A stretch of DNA of 64,000 bases, taken from assembly GCF_016907715.1 (NCBI RefSeq), contig NZ_JAFBCM010000001.1, forward strand, positions 3,162,001-3,226,000. The letters are read 5' to 3'. The translations under genes were made by a program, and so were the position numbers. Positions 1 through 7,507 of this stretch are shown here, in pieces (the stretch's first letter is position 1; each line of letters opens with the position of its first letter). This DNA is from Tenggerimyces flavus. Lineage in GTDB: Bacteria; Actinomycetota; Actinomycetes; Propionibacteriales; Actinopolymorphaceae. The notes under the pieces were generated by a model. It was not told the DNA's origin, ran no database searches, and saw nothing but the letters and a program-made list of their open reading frames with translations.

Positions 1-451
1 AGCCGCGGCGACGCCAGGCTCGGTGCAGGCCGTGCCGCCAGTGCTCTTCCACCGTGGTCAGCAGGACCTCGATCTCCAACAGCGGATGTCCCAACACGTC
101 GGCGATGCTCACGAGCTCACCGAAGATGTCCGCCGCGCTGCCGTGGCGCGGCGAGCGGCGGCGGCTCACCAGGACTCCGTCGGCGTCGATCTTCACGATC
201 CACTTGTCGACCGGGATCGGATGGACGATCCGCAACCGATGCCCGAGTCCCAGCAGCGCGACCGCCTTGCGCTTCATCGACGAGAAGCCGCGCGTCTGCA
301 CCTCGATCAGCTGGTCTCCGCGCACCAGGTCGACGACGAACCCGTCGACCGGGACCTCGAACCGGTCCCCCGGACGCGCGTACCACTGCTTCAGCGCCGC
401 GTGGAGATGCTTCTCCCGCAGCGTTCCGATGTGGGGTACGACCTCCGTCAC
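1..451 (-). CDS. conserved protein with PD-(D/E)xK nuclease-like core, 3' end cut by the window edge
   Basis: The reverse strand reads open from a GTG at 449-451 to the left edge, giving 150 codons with no stop, so the C-terminus is missing. The opening GTLREKHLHAALKQWY stretch (residues 8-23) is followed by DGFVVDLV with D40, then LIEVQTR with E49 and Q51. A D...ExQ arrangement on strand-like segments resembles the PD-(D/E)xK nuclease fold, but that is inference from a short motif. The middle holds WIVKIDADGVLVSRRRSP. Codon use is typical of the neighbours. An in-frame GTG also lies a few codons upstream. Function unknown; a DNA-acting or degenerate nuclease is one possibility. Confidence 0.6.
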   Translation of the reverse strand, partial: MTEVVPHIGTLREKHLHAALKQWYARPGDRFEVPVDGFVVDLVRGDQLIEVQTRGFSSMKRKAVALLGLGHRLRIVHPIPVDKWIVKIDADGVLVSRRRSPRHGSAADIFGELVSIADVLGHPLLEIEVLLTTVEEHWRHGLHRAWRRRG

Positions 452-485
452 GCAGGCGAGCGTAGAAGGAACCACGCCCGAGGTG

Positions 486-523
486 TCCGAGGAATCGCGG
501 CCCGGGGACCGCGATTCCTCGGA
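486..523 (-). terminator. perfect stem-loop just after the aldose epimerase gene
   Basis: Arms TCCGAGGAATCGCGG (486-500) and CCGCGATTCCTCGGA (509-523) are perfectly complementary over 15 bp around an 8-base loop. The hairpin starts 8 bases after the stop of the minus-strand epimerase gene. There is no U-tract, as is common for actinobacterial terminators, and it could serve transcripts from either side. Confidence 0.75.
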
Positions 524-531
524 CCAGTCAC

Positions 532-1728
532 TCAGTGGGTGCCGAAGGCGAAGATCGTCGTCGACTTCAGCGTCTTGCCCGGCCGCAGCAGCGTGGACGG
601 GAAGCTCGGCTGGTTCGGCGAGTCCGGGAAGTGCTGCGTCTCCAGGCAGAACGCGTCGCCCTGCCGGTAGGCGTTCCCGCCGATCCCCACGATCGAGCCG
701 TCGAGGAAGTTGCCCGTGTACACCTGCACGCCGGGCTCGGTGGTGTGGACGGTCAGGGTCCGGCCGCTCTCCGGTTCCCACGCCTTGGCCGCGAGCCGGA
801 AGCCGTCCTTGCCCGCCGCGCCGAGCACGAAGTTGTGGTCGTACCCCCGCCCGATCAACATCTGCGGGTGGTTCGACCGGATCCGCGACCCGATGGTCTG
901 CGGCGAACGGAAGTCGAACGGCGTGCCCGACACCGAGGGCAGCTCGCCCGTCGGGATCAGGCCGGCGTCGACCGGGGTGTACTTCGGCGCGTTCAGCTTC
1001 AGGACGTGGTCGTAGATCGCACCGTTGCCCTCACCTGCCAGGTTGAAGTACGTGTGGTTGGTGAGGTTGACGACCGTCGCCTTGTCAGTGCTCGCGCGGT
1101 ACTCGACGCGGAGCTCGTTGCGGCGGTTCAGCGTGTACGTCACGTTCGTCGTCAGCGTGCCCGGGAAGCCCTGGTCGCCGTCCGGGCTGACCAGGCTGAA
1201 CGACACGCCGATCGCATGGTCGGAACGGACCACCTTCGCGTCCCAGACGTTCTTGTCGAAGCCGACCGGCCCGCCGTGCAGCGCGTTCTCGCCGTTGTTC
1301 GGCGGGATCTGGTACTGCACCCCGTCGATCGAGAACTGGCCCTTGGCGATCCGGTTGCCGTACCGGCCGATCGTCGCGCCGAAGTACGGGCTCTTCATCC
1401 GGTAGTCGTCGAGGTTGTCGAAGCCCAGGCTGACGTTCTTCTTCCGGCCGCGGCGGTCCGGGAGGTCGATCCGCTGGATCGTCGCGCCCCAGGTCAGCAT
1501 GGAGATCGTGACCTTGCCGTTGGAGAACGTGTAGACGTCGACGTTCTTGCCCTCCGGCGTCGTCCCGAACGGCTCCTTGCGAATGTCCAGTCGCCCGTGA
1601 CCCAACGGCGCGGACGTCGCCACGGGCGCGGCGGCCGACTGGCCGTTGAGCGCGCCGACCGCTGCAGCTCCGAGCCCGAGAACTCCGGCCGCGCGCAACA
1701 CATGGCGTCGGGGCAGGTTGTCTGACAT
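532..1728 (-). CDS. Tat-exported aldose 1-epimerase (galactose mutarotase family)
   Basis: Interconverts alpha and beta anomers of aldoses such as galactose, here probably outside the membrane. The 398-residue protein opens with MSDNLPRRHVLRAAG followed by an Ala/Gly-rich stretch, a twin-arginine signal peptide. The mutarotase domain follows: NALHGG with H151, NHTYFNL with H225 (family acid), and CLETQHFPDSPN with E363 (family base). The ATG at 1726-1728 was chosen because AGGAGGGAAC precedes it directly; an in-frame ATG further upstream would bury the Tat motif. Most bacterial mutarotases are cytoplasmic, so export suggests a role on extracellular sugars. A strong hairpin follows the stop codon. 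Confidence 0.93.
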   Translation of the reverse strand: MSDNLPRRHVLRAAGVLGLGAAAVGALNGQSAAAPVATSAPLGHGRLDIRKEPFGTTPEGKNVDVYTFSNGKVTISMLTWGATIQRIDLPDRRGRKKNVSLGFDNLDDYRMKSPYFGATIGRYGNRIAKGQFSIDGVQYQIPPNNGENALHGGPVGFDKNVWDAKVVRSDHAIGVSFSLVSPDGDQGFPGTLTTNVTYTLNRRNELRVEYRASTDKATVVNLTNHTYFNLAGEGNGAIYDHVLKLNAPKYTPVDAGLIPTGELPSVSGTPFDFRSPQTIGSRIRSNHPQMLIGRGYDHNFVLGAAGKDGFRLAAKAWEPESGRTLTVHTTEPGVQVYTGNFLDGSIVGIGGNAYRQGDAFCLETQHFPDSPNQPSFPSTLLRPGKTLKSTTIFAFGTH

Positions 1729-1885
1729 GGGTTCCCTCCTGGTGCCGTCGTTGGCCCGACCAGGCGCGTTCTTCAACGTTGGAACCGCACGGCCCACGTC
1801 ACCAACGCGCGAGATCATCGGACCCGATCCTGGAAGCAGAAGCCGGTGCCGTCAACACCACACGGCGTGTTCAAGTCCTGAAAGG

Positions 1886-2467
1886 TCAGGTCGGACAGGT
1901 GGCTTCGAACGTGGCCTTCGTGGTCCGGCGCAGCTCGAACGCGAGCGAGCCGGTCGTCTTGTCGCTGGGAAGGTACTGACCTTCCGGGAGCTGGACGGAG
2001 TATCTCGCCCGCATCCCGACCCGATCACCCTCCCACTCGCCGCGCAGGTCGAAGATGTAGTCGCCAGGTCCGGTGCCCTCGTACGACGTGCTGACCTCGA
2101 ACAGGCTGCCCGAGCGGTTCTCCGAGTCCCCGAACAGGTGTGCCTCGCGGGTGCCGTCCGAGCCGCAGGTCTTCATCGTTCCCGCGAGCGGGTCGTAGCT
2201 GTGACTACGCGACGTGCCTGTCCCGAACTCGTACCTGAACTCGACCACGACGTTGCGCCGACCTCCCGGCGTGAAGTCGGCCGTCCCCTGCCAATAGCCG
2301 GACAGTGCCGGCCGGCCACCGGTCGACATCGACCACGGATTCAGCACGACCCGGTCCACGACGTAGAACGCCGCGAGGACCAGGCCCGCCACGACGAACA
2401 GCACGGCGATCTGCTTCTGGGTGAACTTGCGGCGGGTACGCCGCGTGGGCTGGGTCGTCATGGTCAT
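1886..2467 (-). CDS. membrane-anchored protein of unknown function
   Basis: About 193 residues. A short basic N-terminus (TTQPTRRTRRKFTQKQ) precedes one hydrophobic helix (IAVLFVVAGLVLAAFYVV), then an outward-facing domain rich in alternating polar and aromatic residues (YWQGTADFTPGG, VVVEFRYEFGTG), probably beta-rich, with two cysteines that could pair. I do not recognise the family. Start: ATG at 2465-2467; a second ATG lies two codons downstream and a TTG at 2482 extends the frame, with no clear Shine-Dalgarno for any of them. It is transcribed in the same direction as the epimerase but 157 bases separate them. Confidence 0.7.
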   Translation of the reverse strand: MTMTTQPTRRTRRKFTQKQIAVLFVVAGLVLAAFYVVDRVVLNPWSMSTGGRPALSGYWQGTADFTPGGRRNVVVEFRYEFGTGTSRSHSYDPLAGTMKTCGSDGTREAHLFGDSENRSGSLFEVSTSYEGTGPGDYIFDLRGEWEGDRVGMRARYSVQLPEGQYLPSDKTTGSLAFELRRTTKATFEATCPT

Positions 2468-2599
2468 CCAGATTCGGGACAAACCCTCAGCCAGCCTTAA
2501 AGCCCACGTCAGACCTGCCCGTCACACCGGGGAGCCACGTGCGAGTACGACCCTGGGGTCACGCGTTCGGGCGGCCGGCGACCCTACGCTGGCCGTGGC

Positions 2600-3949
2600 A
2601 TGGCAAAGACTCTCCGCGACCAGCGTCCCGGACGTGGCCGACGGGCCGCCGGGACGATGCTGCGCGCGGTCGTCAACCTGCTGCTGGGCCCGGACGACTC
2701 GGACCTCCCGTTCAAGCTGCTGTCGATCAGGACGATCTTCCGCCTCGTCGGCCCGGGCTCGGTCGTCCTCGCCATCCCGCTCATCGCGGCCGGTACGCAG
2801 TTCACCAACACCGACTACACGACCGGCCCGCTCTGGCCCCAGGACTTCGCCTGGCAGCCCGGGGCCACCGCACTCATCTTCGCCGCCTGGCAGGTCGTCC
2901 CGCTGATCGTCGCCGGCCACCGGCCGCTGCTCGGCTGGTTCCTCGCGATGACCGGCATCTTCGTCGTCCCGTTCGCGGTCGTCCCGATCCCCGGCAACGG
3001 CACGCAGCCCTGGCCGTGGCTGCCGCACGCGCTGATCGCGTACCTCCCGATCCAGTACGCCGTCGCCCGCCGGCACCGGCTGTGGATCGCGATCGCGAGC
3101 TGGCTGCTCGTCGGCATCGCCGGCACGTTCGCGAGCCAGCACGAGCCCACGTACCCGTACACCGACACGAACGCCTCGCAGTGGATGCTCGCCGCCGTCG
3201 CGCTCGTGATCGGCGCCGCCATCCGAACGAGCGCCCTCGCCCGCCAACGCGTCGTCCAGGAAGAGCTCGTCACCGCCGAGGAACGGTCCCGGCGGCAGCT
3301 GCTCGAGGAGCGCACCAGGATCGCGCGGGAGATGCACGACGTGGTCGCGCACCACATGTCGATGATCGCCGTGCAGGCGTCGACCGCCGAGTACCGGCTG
3401 GGCGAGCTGTCGGAGGAGGCGAAGCAGGAGTTCACCTCGATCAGCGAGTCCGCGCGCCAGTCGTTGTCGGAGATGCGCCGGCTGCTGGCCGTTCTGCGGT
3501 CGGACGAGTCGAGCGAGTCCGGCGACCGGGCGCCGCAACCCGGGCTGGACGGGATCGGCGCGCTCGTCGAGGCGACCCGCCGGGCCGGGACGAACGTCCG
3601 GTACGAGGCGAACGATCTCCCGACGAAGGTCTCGGAGACGGTCTCGTTGACCGGCTATCGGATCGTCCAGGAGGCGTTGAGCAACGTCATCCGGCACGCG
3701 CCCGGCGCCGAGACCAGGGTGGCGCTGAACGGGTCGCCCACCGAGCTGACGATTCGCGTCACGAACGCCGAGCCCGAGGGCGCCGTCATGCCGTTGGAGC
3801 AGAACCGCGACGGTCATGGACTGGTCGGCATGCGGGAACGGACCGCCATGCTCGGCGGGACGTTGTCCGCGGCGCCGCGTCAAGACGGGGGATTCGAGGT
3901 GGTGGCGACGATTCCGCTCGCCGCCGACGCGCACGAGGAGGAGCTGTGA
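2600..3949 (+). CDS. sensor histidine kinase, NarL/DesK type (HisKA_3)
   Basis: Membrane sensor kinase of a two-component system. Residues about 45-210 hold five or six hydrophobic segments with short loops and no large extracellular domain. A coiled coil leads to the HisKA_3 dimerisation helix ARLRIAREMHD-like stretch with phospho-acceptor H246 (IAREMHDVVAHHMS), and the C-terminus carries the HATPase domain (VQEALSNVIRHA as N-box, DGHGLVGMRER as G-box). The stop overlaps the start of the response regulator gene (GTGA), so the pair is coupled. TACGCT at 2585-2590, nine bases before the ATG, suggests a nearly leaderless transcript. The signal is unknown; this topology is common among envelope-stress sensors. 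Confidence 0.93.
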   Translation: MAKTLRDQRPGRGRRAAGTMLRAVVNLLLGPDDSDLPFKLLSIRTIFRLVGPGSVVLAIPLIAAGTQFTNTDYTTGPLWPQDFAWQPGATALIFAAWQVVPLIVAGHRPLLGWFLAMTGIFVVPFAVVPIPGNGTQPWPWLPHALIAYLPIQYAVARRHRLWIAIASWLLVGIAGTFASQHEPTYPYTDTNASQWMLAAVALVIGAAIRTSALARQRVVQEELVTAEERSRRQLLEERTRIAREMHDVVAHHMSMIAVQASTAEYRLGELSEEAKQEFTSISESARQSLSEMRRLLAVLRSDESSESGDRAPQPGLDGIGALVEATRRAGTNVRYEANDLPTKVSETVSLTGYRIVQEALSNVIRHAPGAETRVALNGSPTELTIRVTNAEPEGAVMPLEQNRDGHGLVGMRERTAMLGGTLSAAPRQDGGFEVVATIPLAADAHEEEL

Positions 3950-4620
3950 CGATCCGCGTTCTGGTCGTCGACGACCAGGCGATGGTGCGGGCCGGGTTCG
4001 CCGCCCTGCTGGCCGCGCAGTCCGACATCGAGGTCGTCGGAGACGCGTCGAACGGCGCCGAGGCGGTCCAAAGGTCGCGGACCCTGCATCCTGACGTCGT
4101 ACTTATGGACGTCCGCATGCCCGAGATGGACGGCCTCGAGGCGGCCCGGCAGCTGCTCGACCCTCCGAAAGGCGTGGAGCACCGGCCGAAAGTCCTGATG
4201 CTCACGACGTTCGACGTGGACGACTACGTCTATGAGGCGCTGCGGGTCGGGGCGAGCGGGTTCCTGCTGAAGGACGCGCCGCCGCAGGACCTCGTCGCCG
4301 CCGTCCGCGTCGTCCACGGCGGCGACGCGCTGCTCGCGCCCTCGGTGACGAAGCGGCTGATCGAGGACTTCGCCCGCAACCGGCCCGCCGTACGCCATCG
4401 CGCGCCTGCGTTGAACGCGCTGACCGCCCGCGAGGCCGAGGTGCTCACGTTGATCGCGCGCGGCCTGTCCAACACCGAGATCGCCGCCCAGCTGGTGGTC
4501 GCGGAGCAGACCGTCAAGACCCACATCGGCCGCATCTTCACCAAGCTCGACCTCCGCGACCGCGCCCAGGCGGTCGTGTTCGCGTACGAGTCGGGCCTGG
4601 TCGCCGCCGGCTCCGGCTGA
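3946..4620 (+). CDS. response regulator, NarL/FixJ family with LuxR-type helix-turn-helix
   Basis: Partner of the kinase just upstream. The 224-residue protein starts at GTG 3946, overlapping the kinase stop by four bases. The receiver domain shows VLVVDD (acidic pocket), the phospho-acceptor D55 in VVLMDVRMPEMDG, the conserved T in MLTTFD and K in GFLLKDAP. The C-terminal LuxR domain reads LTAREAEVLTLIARGLSNTEIA...VKTHIGRIFTKLDLRDRAQAV. The DNA target is not evident; autoregulation is possible but not shown by the sequence. Confidence 0.95.
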   Translation: MTIRVLVVDDQAMVRAGFAALLAAQSDIEVVGDASNGAEAVQRSRTLHPDVVLMDVRMPEMDGLEAARQLLDPPKGVEHRPKVLMLTTFDVDDYVYEALRVGASGFLLKDAPPQDLVAAVRVVHGGDALLAPSVTKRLIEDFARNRPAVRHRAPALNALTAREAEVLTLIARGLSNTEIAAQLVVAEQTVKTHIGRIFTKLDLRDRAQAVVFAYESGLVAAGSG

Positions 4621-4702
4621 TCCCTTAGATCCGCGGAGCCAGGACGAATGGAGCGCCGCGGGGTGACGTTCGGCCCCTCACCCCGGCCGTAGCTTCCGCG
4701 GC

Positions 4703-5452
4703 ATGAACCTGCTCGCACGGATGGGAATCGCCGGCGCCGTCGTCGGAGCCGCACTCGCGACAGCCGGGGTCGGCCAGGCCATCGGCAGCCCGCACCTCGG
4801 CAGCATCGAGGTCGGCGCGCCGGTCGCCACGGCCGAACGGATCGCCGTCTTCGTCCCCGGCGCCGGCGTCACGATGGACAACGCCGGCCGGGTGGGTGGT
4901 CCGCTCGAGGCAGCGAACGCCGTCGTCGCAGCCGCGAGGAGCGAGAAGCTCGCTGCCGTCGCCTGGGTCGGCTACCGGACCCCGAACGGCATCGGCGTCG
5001 AGTCCGCGACCGGAACGAGGGCGCGCGACGGGGCGCGCGAGCTCACCGCGTACCTCGATCGTCTCGCCGCCACGACCGACGCGCCGATCACGGTGTTCTG
5101 CCACAGCTACGGCTCGGTCGTCTGCGGGCTCGCCCGCTACCCGACGGACGTCACCGACGTCGTCGCGTACGCAAGCCCCGGCATGCGCCAGCCTCGCGCC
5201 GCGAGCCTGCACCCGCGGGTCTGGGTCGCCGCCGCGCAGGGCGACGCGATCACGTTCACGCCGCACGTACGGATCGGCGACCTGTTCCACGGCGTCGACC
5301 CGGCCGGCAAGGCGTTCGGCGCCCGCCTGGTCGACACCGGCACGGCGTACGGCCACGACGGCTACGTCGCGCCCGGAACGGAGTCGCTCGCGAACTTCGC
5401 CCGGATCGCGCTCGGCCACTCCGCGCAGGTCACGACGAGACCACCGCACTAG
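4703..5452 (+). CDS. secreted alpha/beta-hydrolase, DUF1023 type
   Basis: 249 residues with a short N-terminal signal-like helix (IAGAVVGAALATAGVGQA). The core contains VFVPGAG, VAWVGYRTP and the nucleophile elbow FCHSYGSVVCG with S135, and GHDGYVAPGTESLAN near the end supplies the likely catalytic His. DUF1023 proteins are actinobacterial serine hydrolases, mostly exported, with substrates largely unknown. A second copy lies at 42048-42911 with the same HSYGSV elbow and a GHGSYYQPGSESLAN end. TAGCTT at 4690-4695, seven bases before the ATG, points to a leaderless transcript. Confidence 0.85.
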   Translation: MNLLARMGIAGAVVGAALATAGVGQAIGSPHLGSIEVGAPVATAERIAVFVPGAGVTMDNAGRVGGPLEAANAVVAAARSEKLAAVAWVGYRTPNGIGVESATGTRARDGARELTAYLDRLAATTDAPITVFCHSYGSVVCGLARYPTDVTDVVAYASPGMRQPRAASLHPRVWVAAAQGDAITFTPHVRIGDLFHGVDPAGKAFGARLVDTGTAYGHDGYVAPGTESLANFARIALGHSAQVTTRPPH

Positions 5453-5530
5453 GTAGTGCCAGGTGGATCGGGGGCCCTTCAGGGTCGATCCCGGATGCCG
5501 GATGGCCGCCCACGAAGGAGCATCGATGTC

Positions 5531-6139
5531 ATGACGCCTGCACCAGCTTCCCCGTACGCCTCCGCGGACGCCCTCCGGGTATCGGACACCGAGCGCGATC
5601 GGGCCGTGGACATGCTCCAGACCGCGTTCGCCGAGGGCCGCATCGACCACGCCGAGCTCGACCACCGGGTCGAGGGCGCGCTGGCGGCGGTCAACCGTGC
5701 CGACCTGTCCACCGCCCTGCGCGGGCTCCCGCTCGGCCACCCGGCCGCGGCGCAGTCCACCCAGGCCGTGTCCGCTCACCTCGGCGCGACGGCTGGGCCG
5801 GTGGGTCCCGCGCCGACGGGCGACGAACGAGCGGTCGCGCTCGCCGCGCACTGGCTCGGGTTCTTCACGCTGTTCATCGGCCCGGCGCTGATCGCCGCGT
5901 CCAAGGGCAAGACGTCGCGGTTCGTCCGCCAGCAGGCGATGGAGGCGGTGAACTTCCAGGTGACGTTCCTCGGCGCGAACATCGTGCTCGGTGTCGCGAC
6001 CGCGTTCACGTTCGGCATCGCGGGGCTGCTGTTCGTGCCGCTCGCGTTCATCTGGTTCATCCTGATGGGCGTCGGCGGGCTGTCGGCCGCCGCCGGCAAC
6101 CGGTTCACCTACCCCTGGAACGTCCGCCTGTTCAGTTAG
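5531..6139 (+). CDS. DUF1707 and DUF4870 domain membrane protein
   Basis: 202 residues from the ATG at 5531, which has AAGGAG ten bases upstream; the reading frame is open further upstream without a good start. The N-terminal 55 residues match DUF1707 (RVSDTERDRAVDMLQTAFAEGR then LDHRVEGALAA), a short actinobacterial SHOCT-like module. After a linker, residues about 90-200 are DUF4870-like with hydrophobic segments (WLGFFTLFIGPALIA, LGANIVLGVATAFTFGIAGLLFVPLAFIWF split here as two helices) around SKGKTSRFVRQQAMEAVNFQ, the conserved core of that family. Role unknown; probably a small membrane-organising protein. Confidence 0.85.
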   Translation: MTPAPASPYASADALRVSDTERDRAVDMLQTAFAEGRIDHAELDHRVEGALAAVNRADLSTALRGLPLGHPAAAQSTQAVSAHLGATAGPVGPAPTGDERAVALAAHWLGFFTLFIGPALIAASKGKTSRFVRQQAMEAVNFQVTFLGANIVLGVATAFTFGIAGLLFVPLAFIWFILMGVGGLSAAAGNRFTYPWNVRLFS

Positions 6140-6185
6140 CGGACGAAGGCGATCTTCGGTCCCAGGGACCGCTATCGTCAGATGA

Positions 6186-7424
6186 ATGCCGGTCGCTTCT
6201 CCTGTGACGAACGAGGTCCGCAAGGCCCGCGTCGCCGTCGCCCTGACGTTCCTCATGCACGCGGCGACGTTCGCCACCTGGGCGCCGCGGATCCCGTCCA
6301 TCAAGGAGAACCTCGACCTCAGCCACGACGACCTCGGCTTCGCGCTGGGCGGCATGGCGGTCGGCCTCCTGATCGGCACGAGGCTCACCGGCCGGATGGA
6401 GAAGCAGGGCCGTACGGGCACCGCGATGCGCGTCGTGGTCGCACTGCAGGCGATCTCGCTCGCCGGTCCCGGCTTCGCGGTCAACCTGTGGACGTTGACC
6501 GCCGCGCTGTTCGTGCTCGGTCTGCTCGGCGGCATGCTCGACGTGCTGATGAACGCGCACGCGGTCGCGGTCGAGCGGCTGTACGAACGGCCGATCATGT
6601 CCTCGTTCCACGGACTGTGGAGCGTCGGCTCGATGGTCGGATCGGCGATCGCGGCAGGCGTCGCGCAGCTCGGCGTCGACGTACGCGTGCACTTCATCGT
6701 GGTCGGCGTGATCGTGCTCATCGCCAGCGTGCCGCTGCTGATGCCGTTGCTCAGCGGCGATCACGAGGCCGCGACCACCGGCCACCATGTCGACGAGGCG
6801 CAACCCAAGGGACCGCCGGTCGGGCTGCTCGTCGTCACGGTGCTGTGCGTGATGGGCTTCGGCTCGTTCCTGGCCGAGGGCTCGGTCGCCGACTGGGGTC
6901 CGCTCTACATGCACGAGAACGTCGGCACCTCCGAGGCGTTCGCCGCGCTCAGCCTGTCGGTCTTCTCCGGCGCGATGGCGATCTGCCGCCTGATCGCGGA
7001 CCGGGTGGGGATGATCCTCGGCCCGGTGATGGTGGCGCGGGTCGGCACGTTGATCAGCCTGGTCGGCTTCGGCTTGTTCCTGCTCGTGCAGGAGCCGGCC
7101 GTCGCGCTGGTCGGGTTCGCGCTCGCCGGATTCGGGATCGGGCCGGTCGTGCCGATCGTGTTCTCCGCGGGCGGCAACACCCGAACGAAGAAGCGGGCCT
7201 CCGTGCTCGGTCCGACGGTGTCGGCGGGGTACGTGGGCGCGGTCATCGGACCGGTGGCGATCGGCGCGATCGCCGAGCGGGCCGGGCTGAACTGGGCGTT
7301 GGGCGTTCCGGTGCTGTTCCTCGTGGTGATTCTGCTGTCGGCGGGCCTGCTCGCCGGCGCGTCCGGGGGAACGGATCCGGAGACGAAGTCGCACGCGCAC
7401 GGACCTCCGCACGCCGACGGTTGA
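6186..7424 (+). CDS. MFS transporter, YbjJ-like
   Basis: 412 residues with about 12 transmembrane helices. It lacks the classic drug-export motif C, and its opening FLMHAATFATWAPRIPSIKENL is typical of the YbjJ/FucP-like branch of MFS proteins often annotated as inner membrane transport proteins. Motif A is seen as GTRLTGRMEKQGRTG. The substrate cannot be inferred. TATCGT at 6173-6178, seven bases before the ATG, suggests a leaderless transcript. The tail after the last helix (GGTDPETKSHAHGPPHADG) is His-rich and polar. The gene stands alone; a stem-loop between it and the GH3 gene may end its transcript. Confidence 0.9.
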   Translation: MPVASPVTNEVRKARVAVALTFLMHAATFATWAPRIPSIKENLDLSHDDLGFALGGMAVGLLIGTRLTGRMEKQGRTGTAMRVVVALQAISLAGPGFAVNLWTLTAALFVLGLLGGMLDVLMNAHAVAVERLYERPIMSSFHGLWSVGSMVGSAIAAGVAQLGVDVRVHFIVVGVIVLIASVPLLMPLLSGDHEAATTGHHVDEAQPKGPPVGLLVVTVLCVMGFGSFLAEGSVADWGPLYMHENVGTSEAFAALSLSVFSGAMAICRLIADRVGMILGPVMVARVGTLISLVGFGLFLLVQEPAVALVGFALAGFGIGPVVPIVFSAGGNTRTKKRASVLGPTVSAGYVGAVIGPVAIGAIAERAGLNWALGVPVLFLVVILLSAGLLAGASGGTDPETKSHAHGPPHADG

Positions 7425-7455
7425 TTTCTTGAACGCTCGTTGAGGTCTTGTCGCG

Positions 7456-7504
7456 ACGCCCCCCTGCTGCTTAACTCCCAAGCAGCTTCGGTCTGAGGGG
7501 GCGT
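7456..7504 (+). promoter_or_regulatory. compound hairpin covering the ribosome binding site of the GH3 gene
   Basis: ACGCCCCC (7456-7463) pairs with GGGGGCGT (7497-7504), and inside it GCTGCTT (7466-7472) pairs with AAGCAGC (7480-7486). The right outer arm is the purine-rich Shine-Dalgarno segment (GAGGGGGCG) that ends three bases before the ATG at 7508. Folded, it would hide the ribosome binding site. It may also act as a terminator for the MFS gene upstream. Confidence 0.6.
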
Positions 7505-7507
7505 TGC

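Noticed and set aside
1..1046. Plus-strand open frames at the left edge
   Set aside because: They run antisense to the nuclease-like and epimerase genes, whose products carry recognisable motifs; the plus frames do not.
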